Source: Bacteroidota bacterium (GTDB taxonomy: Bacteria; Bacteroidota; Ignavibacteria; UBA10030; UBA8401). Taken from it: a stretch of 64,000 bases of DNA. The stretch lies in NCBI GenBank assembly GCA_041658205.1, contig JBBAAO010000001.1, positions 310,001 through 374,000 on the forward strand. The letters run 5' to 3'. How positions within the stretch are numbered: position 1 is the stretch's first letter; every line of letters begins with the position of its first letter. Under the pieces are notes generated by a model, which searched no databases, was not told the origin of the DNA, and worked only from the letters and a program-made list of their open reading frames with translations. Positions 7,401-17,119 of the stretch are shown here, piece by piece. The translations under genes were made by a program, and so were the position numbers.

Positions 7401-9785
7401 ATGAAACAAACAGTTGGTAATATTATTTTTTTGGTGTTGCTCTGCTCTTTGACCGTAATGGCTCAAGACAAATTTCAGGTCAGACAACAAGCAGAAACGA
7501 AGTTGAAATCGATGTCATCTGAAGAGATAGATGCGAAGATTAAAGAATTGGGTTTAACTCGTGAACAATCGACACAAAAAGCAAAGGATTACGGAATAAG
7601 TCTTGAGGATTTTCTTCGAGGAAATACCATAGAACTGCCCCAAACGACAGATCAAGATATTCCCAAAGGATCATCGACACAAACAAAGTCAAAACAAAAA
7701 GAGGTTGTAAAGAAACAAATTAAGGATAGTGTTTACATTCCTGGTTTTAGCGGCAGAACCGGAATAATGCGAACAGTCTTACCATTCGGATATGAAATGT
7801 TTCAATATACAGAAACGACGTTTGAGCCAATCGTTAATGTTGCTACTCCACCGACATATTTACTGGGTGTAGGCGATGAAGTAATTGTATCCGTTTGGGG
7901 TGAAACTCGTTTGAATTATACTCTTATCATCAATAAAGAGGGAAATATCGTTATCCCCGATATTGGACCGGTAAATGCTGTTGGTAATACTATCCAGCAA
8001 TTTCGTGAAAAACTGCTTAAAAGAATGTCTTCAGTTTATTCAAGCCTTCGGAATGGTGCTGCTGATGCTACGACTTCAATGGATGTTTCGTTGGGAAAAC
8101 TTAAGACGATCCAGGTTTTTGTTATTGGTGAAGTTAACCGCCCAGGTGGATATTCTCTCTCTTCACTTGCCACAATAATGCAGGCGCTATATCTTTCCGG
8201 TGGTCCCACGGTTGGAGGGAGTTTGCGTGAGGTTCAATTAAAGCGAGATGGAAAAAATTTCAAAACGCTCGATGTCTATGATTATCTTACCAAAGCAGAT
8301 AATTCAAAAGATGTTCGATTGCAAGACGGCGATATTGTTTTTGTAAAACCTGTTGGAAAAAGAGTCGCACTGACTGGGAATCTCTTTCGTCCGGCAATAT
8401 ATGAATTGCGTCCTGGTGAAAAGCTAAAAGACGTTATAGGAATTGCGGGAGGATTGCTGTTTGATTCATATGTTAACCGAATTCATATTGAGCGCATTAT
8501 ACCATTTGAAAAAAGGACTGAATATCAAAAGAACCTATTAGATATCGATATACGGTTCCAAACGTTTGATGATTTGAACAAAAGTACCTTCGAAGTTCAG
8601 GATGGAGATGTCATTGCATTTTATAAGATCAATGATTTCTTGCAAAATCGTGTTTCGATTACCGGAAATGTAAAGAAGCCAGGCGTATATGAGTATGTGA
8701 ACGGAATGAAGGTAAAAGATATTATTGCGAAAGCGGACAGCTTGAATGATGCAACATTTTCAAAAGGATTTGTTTTTCGATATTTATCAGACCGGCGGCG
8801 AGAGATTCTTCCTTTTGATCCGAATAAAACAATTGAAGGTGATCCTGCCAATAATTTCGCTCTTGAGAATGAAGACTCATTGGTAGTCTACAAACAAATA
8901 ATGTTTCATCCGTCGCGCATGGTAGATATTTATGGTGAAGTTCGTAGACCCGGAAAATACCCTCGCAGTGAGAATATGACGATATCGGATCTTATTGTGT
9001 TAGCGGGAGGTTTTACAGAAACTGCTTTTACAGATTCAGTTGAGTTGTCAAGATTGGATACAATGGATATTAACTATTTAATGATAACTAAGAAAATAGC
9101 ATCATCGAAAAATTATTGGGAAAATATTAATGGTTTAGCAACACAATTGTTGGACCTTGATGTTGTAAACGTTCCGAGCGATCCTAAAATATCAGGTGTG
9201 CAATTGGTTACAATTCAAGGGTTAGTAAAGTACCCTGGAGTTTATCCAGTATCACGTGTTGGTGATCGTATTTCTGATATTATCGAACGAGCCGGCGGAC
9301 TTCTGGATAATGCCTATCTTGAAGGGGCGACGTACACTCGCAAAGTTAAAGGAACTGGAATGGTTCCATTCGATTTGAAGAAAGCACTTTCAGATCACAG
9401 CTCACCGGATAATGTCCAGGTTAATGGCGGTGATTCAATATATATATGGTGGAAGGATGATGTTGTGTACATGCGAGGAGAATTCAATGTTCCACTGCCT
9501 GTTTTGTACAAAGAAGGTGCATCCATTAATTATTATATCTCTCAAGGTGGCGGTTTTACGAGTGAGGCAAATGAAGATGCGGTAGCCGCGTATTTACCTA
9601 CAGGAAAAAAGTGGGAATCCAGCTGGAGTATTCTTCCTGATCCGGAAATTCTTCCAGGAAGTACAATTATTGCTCCCAAAAAAGTGGAAAAGCCTGATAC
9701 TACCTGGCCGTACGTGAGAGATATTGTGACAACACTTGCTAGTCTGTTAGCAATAACGGTATCTGTTATTTCTATTACAAGATAA
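7401..9785 (+). CDS. Wza-family polysaccharide export protein with multiple SLBB domains
   Basis: A 794-aa outer-membrane/periplasmic export protein. A signal peptide covers residues 1-21 and ends in VMA-Q. There is no lipobox, unlike E. coli Wza. A charged linker is followed by the Poly_export domain (from about 150, LLGVGDEVIVSVWGE) and a series of SLBB beta-grasp repeats, marked by recurring GxV.xPGxY.l segments (for example VIGEVNRPGGY, ITGNVKKPGVY, IYGEVRRPGKY, IQGLVKYPGVY). The last 25 residues form a hydrophobic helix that would be the membrane-spanning part. Its length is well above Wza, as is common in Bacteroidota-type proteins. The chain-length regulator follows 41 nt later, the usual export pair. 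Confidence 0.9.
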   Translation: MKQTVGNIIFLVLLCSLTVMAQDKFQVRQQAETKLKSMSSEEIDAKIKELGLTREQSTQKAKDYGISLEDFLRGNTIELPQTTDQDIPKGSSTQTKSKQKEVVKKQIKDSVYIPGFSGRTGIMRTVLPFGYEMFQYTETTFEPIVNVATPPTYLLGVGDEVIVSVWGETRLNYTLIINKEGNIVIPDIGPVNAVGNTIQQFREKLLKRMSSVYSSLRNGAADATTSMDVSLGKLKTIQVFVIGEVNRPGGYSLSSLATIMQALYLSGGPTVGGSLREVQLKRDGKNFKTLDVYDYLTKADNSKDVRLQDGDIVFVKPVGKRVALTGNLFRPAIYELRPGEKLKDVIGIAGGLLFDSYVNRIHIERIIPFEKRTEYQKNLLDIDIRFQTFDDLNKSTFEVQDGDVIAFYKINDFLQNRVSITGNVKKPGVYEYVNGMKVKDIIAKADSLNDATFSKGFVFRYLSDRRREILPFDPNKTIEGDPANNFALENEDSLVVYKQIMFHPSRMVDIYGEVRRPGKYPRSENMTISDLIVLAGGFTETAFTDSVELSRLDTMDINYLMITKKIASSKNYWENINGLATQLLDLDVVNVPSDPKISGVQLVTIQGLVKYPGVYPVSRVGDRISDIIERAGGLLDNAYLEGATYTRKVKGTGMVPFDLKKALSDHSSPDNVQVNGGDSIYIWWKDDVVYMRGEFNVPLPVLYKEGASINYYISQGGGFTSEANEDAVAAYLPTGKKWESSWSILPDPEILPGSTIIAPKKVEKPDTTWPYVRDIVTTLASLLAITVSVISITR

Positions 9786-9826
9786 AAAAAAATGATCTTG
9801 TTCGATCTTCAAATACAATAAAAAAT

Positions 9827-10831
9827 ATGCCTGCTGAAGAAATTCAACTTCCGGAAAATAATGAAAGCTCTATTGATATTTTTGCATTGATCAGGGCATT
9901 GTGGGTGAAACGAAAATTGATCTCTATTGTTGTTGGAGTGGCGACATTATTTAGTATTGCTATAAGTTTTGTGTTATCGGAAAGTTTTTTGGCGACGACA
10001 GTTATTCTTCCAGAAACTGACAAAAGCAAACTTTCATCTCTTGGGGGGCTTTCCGATCTTGCATCGCTGGCTGGTGTCAATGTAGGCGGGGAAGGGACGC
10101 TGGTAAAGCTCTATCCTACGATCCTCAAAAGTGAATCGGTCCTCAGGAACGTGATCTTCAGGAAATACCAGACCAAGGAGTTTTCACAGCCAGTCAACCT
10201 TATTGAATATTGGGAGATTAAAGAAAAGACCCGAGAATTGGAATACGAGAACGCATTGAAGAACCTGAGAGACCTATTACAAATAGCAATGGATGCCAAA
10301 ACTGCTGTCATTACGATGTCCATCCTGATGCCCGAACCACAGCTTGCTGCTGATATAGTCAACGAGGTCTCTTCCGAGTTGGACAAGTTCATCCGAAACA
10401 AAAGAACGACCAGCGCAGGCGAGCAGCGGAAATTTGTCGAAGGTAGACTTACTGAGGTGAAGAGAGATCTTACGCTATCTGAAAATATTCTGAAAGAGTT
10501 CCGGGAGAAGAACCGCCAGGTATTGTCACCTCAGCTTCTGTTAGAACAGGAACGCCTGATCCGCGACGTGCAGATTAATGCAACGATCTATACAGAGCTT
10601 CGAAAGCAATATGAACTGGTTAAAATTGAAGAGGTTAAAAATATTCCTGTGATTAATGTAATGGATATTGCACATGCTGCTGCCAGGAAGGATAAACCAA
10701 AAAGAGCCGTAATAGTTATTGTGATATTTATTTTGAGTTTTTTTATGATCCTTGGGAAAATAATTGTTGAATATCTTTATGGAAAAGAAATTTCTCAATT
10801 TTTAATGAGAATTCGCTCGTTGTCTGAATAA
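9827..10831 (+). CDS. Wzz-type chain-length determinant / polysaccharide co-polymerase
   Basis: A 334-aa inner-membrane protein with the Wzz topology: cytoplasmic N-terminus, TM1 at about 33-55, a long periplasmic helical part with a coiled-coil-like stretch (200-270), and TM2 at about 294-316. No C-terminal tyrosine-kinase domain is present, so it is a class-1-like co-polymerase and not a Wzc. It would set polymer length together with the SLBB exporter upstream. The middle of the gene (about 10080-10620) is much richer in GC than its two ends: 31 of 60 bases at 10081-10140, against 19 of 60 at 10681-10740. This suggests intragenic recombination. Confidence 0.85.
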   Translation: MPAEEIQLPENNESSIDIFALIRALWVKRKLISIVVGVATLFSIAISFVLSESFLATTVILPETDKSKLSSLGGLSDLASLAGVNVGGEGTLVKLYPTILKSESVLRNVIFRKYQTKEFSQPVNLIEYWEIKEKTRELEYENALKNLRDLLQIAMDAKTAVITMSILMPEPQLAADIVNEVSSELDKFIRNKRTTSAGEQRKFVEGRLTEVKRDLTLSENILKEFREKNRQVLSPQLLLEQERLIRDVQINATIYTELRKQYELVKIEEVKNIPVINVMDIAHAAARKDKPKRAVIVIVIFILSFFMILGKIIVEYLYGKEISQFLMRIRSLSE

Positions 10832-10892
10832 CTTGATTGGATTTACCTTCAATTGAAGCACTCTGTAAATACACCCAGTAATGAGATGCAAT

Positions 10893-10965
10893 TTTTCTCA
10901 ATATTACTTTCGTGATCGATTTTGTGTGTTGTAGTATTGAGAAAATAAATCCAACGTCACGAAAG
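10893..10965. repeat. Two interleaved inverted repeats upstream of wzx
   Basis: TTTTCTCAATATTAC (10893-10907) pairs with 10931-10945 with one mismatch. CTTTCGTGA (10907-10915) pairs exactly with TCACGAAAG (10957-10965). The arms alternate in order A-B-A'-B', so the two stems form either a pseudoknot or a pair of overlapping operator-like dyads. They lie in the 184-nt gap before the flippase gene. Confidence 0.55.
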
Positions 10966-11015
10966 CAGAAATATTTTCCAATCAACCAATTGATTGAAAT
11001 TCGCAAGTAAAATTA

Positions 11016-12518
11016 TTGAATATTAATAAAAATTTAGTTTATAAAGTAAAACAAACCGGAAAGCATTCATTCATTTTTTTTCTTGGATCAGGTGCTCAAT
11101 CCGCTTTAAATTTTATTTTACTACCAATTATTACTAAAAATATTATACCATCTGACTATGGTATATATTCCCTAGTAGTTATGGTGGGTACAATGGCGTC
11201 TTCTGTTTTTTATTTGGGAGGGACAAGCGCCATGTCTCGATATTATTTTGAAGAGTCCGAAGTTTATTATAGAAGCAAAGTTTTTTCAACTTGTTTTTAT
11301 TTAACTCTTATTGGTTTTATTGCCCAAATATGTGTCGGATTCATCTTTACTAAAAATATATCGTATTTTTTATTTCGATCTGATCAATTTTCAGATTATA
11401 TATTTTACATGTTTATTGCTTCAGGTCTTGGTTTTTTATTCAACTTTTTATTGCTTCAATTAAGAGTTGAAAGAAGATCGATACTATTTTCTGTTTCAAA
11501 TATTCTCATGTTTATCGTTAATTTTGGTACAACATATTATTTATTGGATTATTTAAAATTAGGCTTTGTTTCATTGATAATAGGTCCATTAATTTCAAAT
11601 TTAATAGGAACTGTTATACTAATAATTGCTCTGCGGAATTTATTTATTATAAAGTTTTTTCATGATGACTTAATAGAATATTTAAAATTTGGTATTCCTG
11701 CAGTAGTGATTAGTTTGACCGCATATTTACTAGATTGGCTGGACCGGATAGTGTTGAACAATCACGTTTCATCAGCTGATTTGGGAATATATTCATTCGG
11801 GTGCCGAATTGGTCTATTGATTTCAGCGTTATATGTCCAGCCTTTTTCAATGGTTTGGTCGTCCATAAGATGGGAATATGCAAAAGATGGTGACACATCT
11901 ATCTTTTTTGCCTTAATTACTAAACTTTATACCTTTATTGGAATCACTGCAATACTGAGCATATCACTTTTCCTCAATATTATTCTTAGATTGCTTTCAA
12001 AGAATATTGAATATGAAAATGCTATTACTATAATTCCAATAATATTCCTTTCGCAGCTCATATATGGGTATTCAAATATTTTGGATTTTGGAATTTATCT
12101 AAATAAACGATTAAGCATTTATATCGGAATATATTTAATTGGTATTATAGTTAACTTAATTCTCAATTCGATATTTGTCCCAATGTATGGCTTTGTCATC
12201 GCGGCGTATTCAAAACTCGCTTCGTTTGGAATTTGTGCAATTCTTATTTATAAAATATCTAATAACTATTTTCCAATTAGTATTAATCTATTTTTGCTCT
12301 CAATTCCATTTGTTATTCTCATTAGTGTTGTTGAAATCGTATTAAATATCAAAATGGATATCCTCATGCAGACAGGCGTCAATATTATTTTAATTATTAT
12401 AATCAGCGCCTTAAATATTATATTTCTTTTTAATGAAAAGGATAGAAATATTATTAAAAATATATCTCTGCAATTATTTGAACAATTGTATGTTTTCAAT
12501 AAAAAAACAAAGGATTGA
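11016..12518 (+). CDS. wzx: Wzx-type oligosaccharide flippase
   Basis: A 500-aa polytopic membrane protein with about 12-14 hydrophobic helices. The N-terminal segment FFLGSGAQSALNFILLPIIT and the following NIIPSDYGIYSLV are typical of the polysaccharide-synthase/MATE-like Wzx family. It would flip the undecaprenyl-linked repeat unit to the periplasm. The start is TTG at 11016. No nearby ATG gives a complete first helix. The gene is extremely AT-rich (10 of 60 G/C at 12421-12480), as wzx genes often are, and contrasts with the gene before it. Confidence 0.87.
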   Translation: MNINKNLVYKVKQTGKHSFIFFLGSGAQSALNFILLPIITKNIIPSDYGIYSLVVMVGTMASSVFYLGGTSAMSRYYFEESEVYYRSKVFSTCFYLTLIGFIAQICVGFIFTKNISYFLFRSDQFSDYIFYMFIASGLGFLFNFLLLQLRVERRSILFSVSNILMFIVNFGTTYYLLDYLKLGFVSLIIGPLISNLIGTVILIIALRNLFIIKFFHDDLIEYLKFGIPAVVISLTAYLLDWLDRIVLNNHVSSADLGIYSFGCRIGLLISALYVQPFSMVWSSIRWEYAKDGDTSIFFALITKLYTFIGITAILSISLFLNIILRLLSKNIEYENAITIIPIIFLSQLIYGYSNILDFGIYLNKRLSIYIGIYLIGIIVNLILNSIFVPMYGFVIAAYSKLASFGICAILIYKISNNYFPISINLFLLSIPFVILISVVEIVLNIKMDILMQTGVNIILIIIISALNIIFLFNEKDRNIIKNISLQLFEQLYVFNKKTKD

Positions 12519-12640
12519 AAAAATTATTATCTGGAGTGATTTGTGTCTCGATCGCTGTAGATTCTTTTTAGAATGAATGTAAGGCCGTTATTTTAAGAAC
12601 CAATTAATTTATTTCATTAATAATTAAAACATTGCAAAAT

Positions 12641-13444
12641 ATGAACTACTTAATAAGATTGAAGTTTGTTTTCTATTCTCTTTACAGTTATTTATTTAAA
12701 ACAGCAGAAATAAAAATCACAGACAAAATAAAGTTCAGTATCGAAACAAAAAACATGCATGAAGTGCATAGAGCAAAAACGTTTTTTACAAAAGAACCCG
12801 AAATGTTGGATTGGATTAGACACTTTGAAGAACTTAATGGTGATGATAAATTCATTTTTTATGATATCGGTGCCAATATTGGAATTTATAGCCTTTTTGC
12901 AGCGACAATTCACCAAAATAGCATAGTGTATTCTTTTGAACCGGAAGCTACAAACTTCTCATCGCTTTGCTGCAATATTTCTAATAACAATTTAAAAAAT
13001 ATTATTCCAGTTCAAATTGCGTTATCGAATACGGTAGAATTTGATTTACTACATGTTGGAATTGTTAAATCTGGCGCCGGTGCAGCTGCAGTGGGTAAGG
13101 AATATGCCGGGATAGTTCACTCTCAGTCATTTTTGCAAGGGGTATATTGTAATACACTTAACAATCTATATAACGATCGGTTTTTTAAAAAACCGAATTT
13201 TATTAAAATAGATGTTGATGGACACGAATCAAAAATACTACAGGCAGCAGATAAAATATTTTCAGATCCAATTCTTAAAGGGGTAATTATTGAATATGAA
13301 TATTCTTCGGACAATGAAATGGAGATATTTATTTCAAATATATGCTCTCATGGTTTCAAACTCGTTCTTAAAAGTAAATGGGTTGATTATAATGAAGAAA
13401 AGAAATCATCGGTGAGGAATTTTCTTTTTGAAAGAGGAAAATGA
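12641..13444 (+). CDS. FkbM-family SAM-dependent methyltransferase
   Basis: A 267-aa protein starting at ATG 12641; a TTG three codons earlier is possible. The SAM-binding motif I is FYDIGANIGIYSL around residues 73-85, followed by SFEPEATNF, the FkbM-family motif II acidic segment. KPNFIKIDVDGHE later in the chain is the third signature. It would O-methylate a sugar or lipid-linked glycan. It overlaps the aldolase gene by 4 nt (ATGA), so it is translated with the following cassette. Confidence 0.85.
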   Translation: MNYLIRLKFVFYSLYSYLFKTAEIKITDKIKFSIETKNMHEVHRAKTFFTKEPEMLDWIRHFEELNGDDKFIFYDIGANIGIYSLFAATIHQNSIVYSFEPEATNFSSLCCNISNNNLKNIIPVQIALSNTVEFDLLHVGIVKSGAGAAAVGKEYAGIVHSQSFLQGVYCNTLNNLYNDRFFKKPNFIKIDVDGHESKILQAADKIFSDPILKGVIIEYEYSSDNEMEIFISNICSHGFKLVLKSKWVDYNEEKKSSVRNFLFERGK

Positions 13445-14196
13445 AAATAGACGGAAAAAAAATATCAATAGGATCATGGATAACTCTTAATCATCCATCG
13501 ATAGGTGAAATTTTAGCGGATGCAGGTTTTGAATGGTTATGTATCGATTTGGAACACTCAGTTACTGATTATTTTGAAACTCAGCAATTGATGACGGCGA
13601 TCCAGGGTAAAGGGATCAAAGCATATGTACGTGTCGGCGAGAATAATCCAAGAATCATTAAACGCGTTCTTGATGCCGGTGCCGATGGTATCATTGTGCC
13701 TTCTGTGAATTCCAAAGCAGATGCTGTAAAAGCAGTGCGGGCGGTTAAGTATCCGCCGGAAGGGAACCGAGGAGTTGGATTGGCGCGGGCACAGGGTTAT
13801 GGGTTTAATTTTGAAAATTATCGCGATGTAAATTCAAAACAAATTATACTCATAGCACAAATTGAACATATTAATGCAATTAATGAATTGGAGGATATCA
13901 TTTCTGTTGAAGGAATTGATGGAACATTTATAGGGCCGTATGATTTGTCTGGTTCTATGGGAAAACCAGGGATGTATGATGACGAAGATGTGGTCAATGC
14001 GTTACTTAAGTATGAAACCATTGCAAAAAAATATGATAAATTCATTGGCTTTCATATAATAAAACCAGATTTCGAATTAGTTAAAGAAAAAATATTCAAA
14101 GGTTATAATTTTATTGCTTTTAGTGTTGATATCCTTTTCCTAGGGTCGATTGTTAGAGATCAAATGAAATTCTTGCAATCACAATCTTTAAAATAA
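13441..14196 (+). CDS. HpcH/HpaI family class II 2-keto-3-deoxy aldolase
   Basis: A 251-aa TIM-barrel protein of the HpcH/HpaI (GarL-type) family. The family motif CIDLEHS is at residues 34-40, RVGENNPRIIKRVLDAGADGI supplies the pyruvate-side arginine, and GPYDLSGS holds the metal/substrate loop. These enzymes join or split pyruvate and an aldehyde through a metal enolate. Here the neighbour is a cytidylyltransferase for 2-keto-3-deoxy acids, so a synthetic role in making a ulosonic acid is plausible. The exact substrate cannot be read from the sequence. Confidence 0.85.
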   Translation: MKIDGKKISIGSWITLNHPSIGEILADAGFEWLCIDLEHSVTDYFETQQLMTAIQGKGIKAYVRVGENNPRIIKRVLDAGADGIIVPSVNSKADAVKAVRAVKYPPEGNRGVGLARAQGYGFNFENYRDVNSKQIILIAQIEHINAINELEDIISVEGIDGTFIGPYDLSGSMGKPGMYDDEDVVNALLKYETIAKKYDKFIGFHIIKPDFELVKEKIFKGYNFIAFSVDILFLGSIVRDQMKFLQSQSLK

Positions 14197-14216
14197 AACA
14201 ATTATCATTAAATATT

Positions 14217-14999
14217 ATGAAAATAGTTGGGATTATTCCTGCGCGACTCGCATCATCAAGATTTCCAAATAAACCAATGACAGATATCCTTGGTATTCCA
14301 ATGATAGGACATGTGTTTTTTAGGACAAAATTTTGTAAGAAATTGACTGATGTTTATGTTGCTACGTGTGATATTGAAATTAAAAAATACATTGAAAGCA
14401 TTGGTGGAAAAGTTATAATGACTTCTGATATGCACGAACGTGCATCTGAAAGAACCGCCGAAGCTGTTTCCATCATTGAAACTAGTACTGGGGAATCAAT
14501 AGATTATGTTGTAATGATCCAGGGTGACTTACCATTAATTATGCCCGAAATGATAGATGAAATAATCTCGCCACTGAAACTCGAGTCAAATTTAAAAATA
14601 GTTGATATGATATCTAAAATATCTGATACTCAAGAATTTGAAAGTCCAAATAACGTAAAGGTGGTTATGGACTTGAATGAGTATGCCATTTACTATTCGC
14701 GGGAGCCAATTCCTTCACGGAAAAAATTTAACAGCAATGTTCCAATGTGGAGGCAGCCTGGATTAATCATGTTTGAAAAAAGAACACTTCTAGAATATGT
14801 AAAAATGAAATCCACGCCATTGGAAATAATTGAATCTGTTGATATGAATAGATTGATAGAATATGGCTATAAAATTAAATTTGTGAAAACTAATTATCCA
14901 GATTATTTTTGCTCAATAGATGTTCTTACAGATAAAGAAAATGTTTTATCGAGAATGGAAAACGATAAATATTTTGAACGTTATAAATATAACAATTAA
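14217..14999 (+). CDS. KdsB-like CMP-ulosonate cytidylyltransferase
   Basis: A 260-aa nucleotidyltransferase. The N-terminal IPARLASSRFPNKP (residues 6-19) matches the KdsB signature for CTP binding, and IQGDLPLIMP is the metal-binding QGDxP loop. The length is close to the 245-260 aa typical of 3-deoxy-manno-octulosonate cytidylyltransferase. The family activates a 2-keto-3-deoxy acid as its CMP form. No KdsA or NeuB-type PEP synthase is nearby, and the aldolase just upstream may replace it, so the true substrate may not be Kdo. Confidence 0.82.
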   Translation: MKIVGIIPARLASSRFPNKPMTDILGIPMIGHVFFRTKFCKKLTDVYVATCDIEIKKYIESIGGKVIMTSDMHERASERTAEAVSIIETSTGESIDYVVMIQGDLPLIMPEMIDEIISPLKLESNLKIVDMISKISDTQEFESPNNVKVVMDLNEYAIYYSREPIPSRKKFNSNVPMWRQPGLIMFEKRTLLEYVKMKSTPLEIIESVDMNRLIEYGYKIKFVKTNYPDYFCSIDVLTDKENVLSRMENDKYFERYKYNN

Positions 15000-15066
15000 A
15001 AACGTTAGTCTTTCCCGATCAGTTACTTAATAAACTGTGTTTATAGCCTTTTATTAACTTTAAAAT

Positions 15067-16125
15067 ATGAATTCAAAAAATAGCAAATTAAAAGTCGGGA
15101 TAGCCGGGTATGGAATTATTGGAAAAAGACGCCGTACATTTATTGACTCTAACCCTCATTTTAAAACGGTGGCTGTTAGTGATATAAAATATAAAGGGGA
15201 AGGAATATTTCCCGATGGGACTAAGTTTTATTCGGATTTTCGATTGTTAATCAATCAAGAAATAGATGTTCTCTTTGTATGCCTTCCAAATTATTTAGCT
15301 GCCGAAGCTACAATATTAGGATTAAAAAACCGTCTTCATGTTTTTTGTGAAAAACCCCCCGCAAAAGATGTTGACGAGGTATTAAAAATACTTAAAGTAA
15401 AAAAACATTATCCTACACTGAAATTGAAATATGGATTTAATCACCGGTATCATGATTCATATGTAGAAGCTGCAAAAATTGTTAAGTCGAAAAAATATGG
15501 GAATTTAAAGAATATTAGGGGGGTATACGGCAAAAGCAGAATGGTGACTTTTGAAGGCGGATGGCGTTCGCATAGAAATTATGCTGGCGGAGGAATTCTG
15601 TTAGATCAAGGAATTCATATGCTAGATATGATCAGTACTTTAGCCGGTGATTTTGATGAAATTCACAGTTTCATTTCCAATGATTTTTGGAAACACGATG
15701 TCGAAGATAATGCATATGTGATGATGAGGAATAAATCTGGCTGCGTTGCAATGATCCATTCTACTGCGACGCAATGGCAACATCGGTTTCGTTTAGAATT
15801 AACCCTGGACAAAGCATTAATCGAATTATCGGGAATTCTTTCTGGCTCAAAAAGTTATGGGGAGGAAAGATTAAAAATTATCCCTAGAAATATTGAATCG
15901 AATAATGGAGCTTTTGATGAGATATCCAAAATATTTTTGGATGACTTGTCTTGGAAAAGAGAGATCGATGAGTTTTCGGATGTAATAATTAATAATAAGA
16001 AAGTAGTAAACGGCAGCCCCGAGGATGCTTTGAAAATTATGAAATTAATTCAAAAAATATATTTTTCAGACAAAAAATGGAGAGATAATTATCATATTGT
16101 TCTCCCAAACAATAAACAACGATGA
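15067..16125 (+). CDS. Gfo/Idh/MocA-family sugar oxidoreductase
   Basis: A 352-aa NAD(P)-dependent oxidoreductase. The Rossmann motif GIAGYGIIGKRR starts at residue 11, and the catalytic CEKPP motif has Lys96. The C-terminal alpha/beta domain contains the GGGILLDQGIHMLD segment, with the conserved Asp and His of the family. It would oxidise or reduce a hydroxyl of the sugar built by this cassette. The SIS gene follows 8 nt after its stop. Confidence 0.87.
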   Translation: MNSKNSKLKVGIAGYGIIGKRRRTFIDSNPHFKTVAVSDIKYKGEGIFPDGTKFYSDFRLLINQEIDVLFVCLPNYLAAEATILGLKNRLHVFCEKPPAKDVDEVLKILKVKKHYPTLKLKYGFNHRYHDSYVEAAKIVKSKKYGNLKNIRGVYGKSRMVTFEGGWRSHRNYAGGGILLDQGIHMLDMISTLAGDFDEIHSFISNDFWKHDVEDNAYVMMRNKSGCVAMIHSTATQWQHRFRLELTLDKALIELSGILSGSKSYGEERLKIIPRNIESNNGAFDEISKIFLDDLSWKREIDEFSDVIINNKKVVNGSPEDALKIMKLIQKIYFSDKKWRDNYHIVLPNNKQR

Positions 16126-16132
16126 GGAAATA

Positions 16133-16747
16133 ATGAACAACATAGATTCACTTTATACGAAAAACAACAACATTAAAGATTTTGCAAAAGGATATGCGGA
16201 GTATCTCTCATTCGTATTGAAAAACACTGATTTTTCGGAATTGGAGAAATTAGAAAAGATGTTTTTAGAAGCCAGGGAAAACCGTCAAACGATCTTTATT
16301 GCGGGGAATGGTGGATCTGCTACGACTGCAACATCCATGGCGAATGACCTGGGATTCGACATTCTGAAAAAGACCGGTACGGACCTGCCGTTTAAAGTCC
16401 TTGCTCTGACCGATAATAATTCCGTGATTACTGCAATTTCCAACGACGTAGGATATGAGAATATTTTCCTCAATCAGCTTAAGATCCACTTCCGAAAAGG
16501 AGATAAGTTCATCGTTATTTCGGCCAGCGGCAATTCCGGTAATCTTATTAATGCCGTCGAATGGGTAAAAAGCCAGGGGGGAACGACTGTAGCATTGCTG
16601 GGATTCACCGGAGGGAAACTGAAGGAGCTTTGCGATATTTCCCTCCATTTTAAATCAGTGAACGGCGAGTATGGACCGGTGGAGGATGCGCATCTGATTG
16701 TTAACCATATCTTAGCCCATTGGTTTCAACTGAAACTCAAAAAATAG
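16133..16747 (+). CDS. SIS-domain phosphosugar isomerase, GmhA-like
   Basis: A 204-aa protein from ATG 16133, chosen because GAGGAAA lies 3-9 nt upstream. The SIS signature GNGGSATTATS (58-68) and the SASGNSGN phosphate loop are clear, and VEDAHLIVNH near the end matches the GmhA acidic/histidine segment. GmhA converts sedoheptulose-7-phosphate to heptose-7-phosphate. The usual His after GNGGS is not conserved, so the reaction could differ. From here to about 19.8 kb base composition rises in GC compared with the genes before it. Confidence 0.8.
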   Translation: MNNIDSLYTKNNNIKDFAKGYAEYLSFVLKNTDFSELEKLEKMFLEARENRQTIFIAGNGGSATTATSMANDLGFDILKKTGTDLPFKVLALTDNNSVITAISNDVGYENIFLNQLKIHFRKGDKFIVISASGNSGNLINAVEWVKSQGGTTVALLGFTGGKLKELCDISLHFKSVNGEYGPVEDAHLIVNHILAHWFQLKLKK

Positions 16748-16765
16748 TTTTGTGGAAAGGTCATT

Positions 16766-17116
16766 ATGGGTACAAAGTTCGATCACATCGAAACGCATGT
16801 AAAGGAGATCAACAGGTACTGCGATTTCCTTGTCGCGATTTTTGAAGGGGGAACGTATGAAAAAATTTCCGACAGCGGAACATCGATGTACTTAAGCCCC
16901 GATGGAATACATATCGAAGTGAAGAAGACCAAATTGGATCAGCTTCCGTCATCAATAGGTTTTTGTAACCCCTGCCTGCGAAGACCGGATGCCAAAGCGT
17001 TTATTTCACGCCTCGGTTTGACGATCGATAAGGAACTGTCATCGTCGGAAGGTCCTGTATATTTTTTTACCGATCATGAAGGGATTCAGTGGCATATGAA
17101 AGACAGAAGAGAGTAA
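16766..17116 (+). CDS. VOC (glyoxalase-fold) protein
   Basis: A 116-aa protein with one vicinal-oxygen-chelate fold. FDHIETHV at residues 5-12 gives the first metal-ligand histidine, and YFFTDHEGIQWHM near the end is the typical closing strand with a second His/Glu pair. It sits between the SIS isomerase and the 2-hydroxyacid dehydrogenase with gaps of 18 and 3 nt. It may isomerise or epimerise an intermediate. The substrate is unknown. Confidence 0.7.
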   Translation: MGTKFDHIETHVKEINRYCDFLVAIFEGGTYEKISDSGTSMYLSPDGIHIEVKKTKLDQLPSSIGFCNPCLRRPDAKAFISRLGLTIDKELSSSEGPVYFFTDHEGIQWHMKDRRE

Positions 17117-17119
17117 AAA

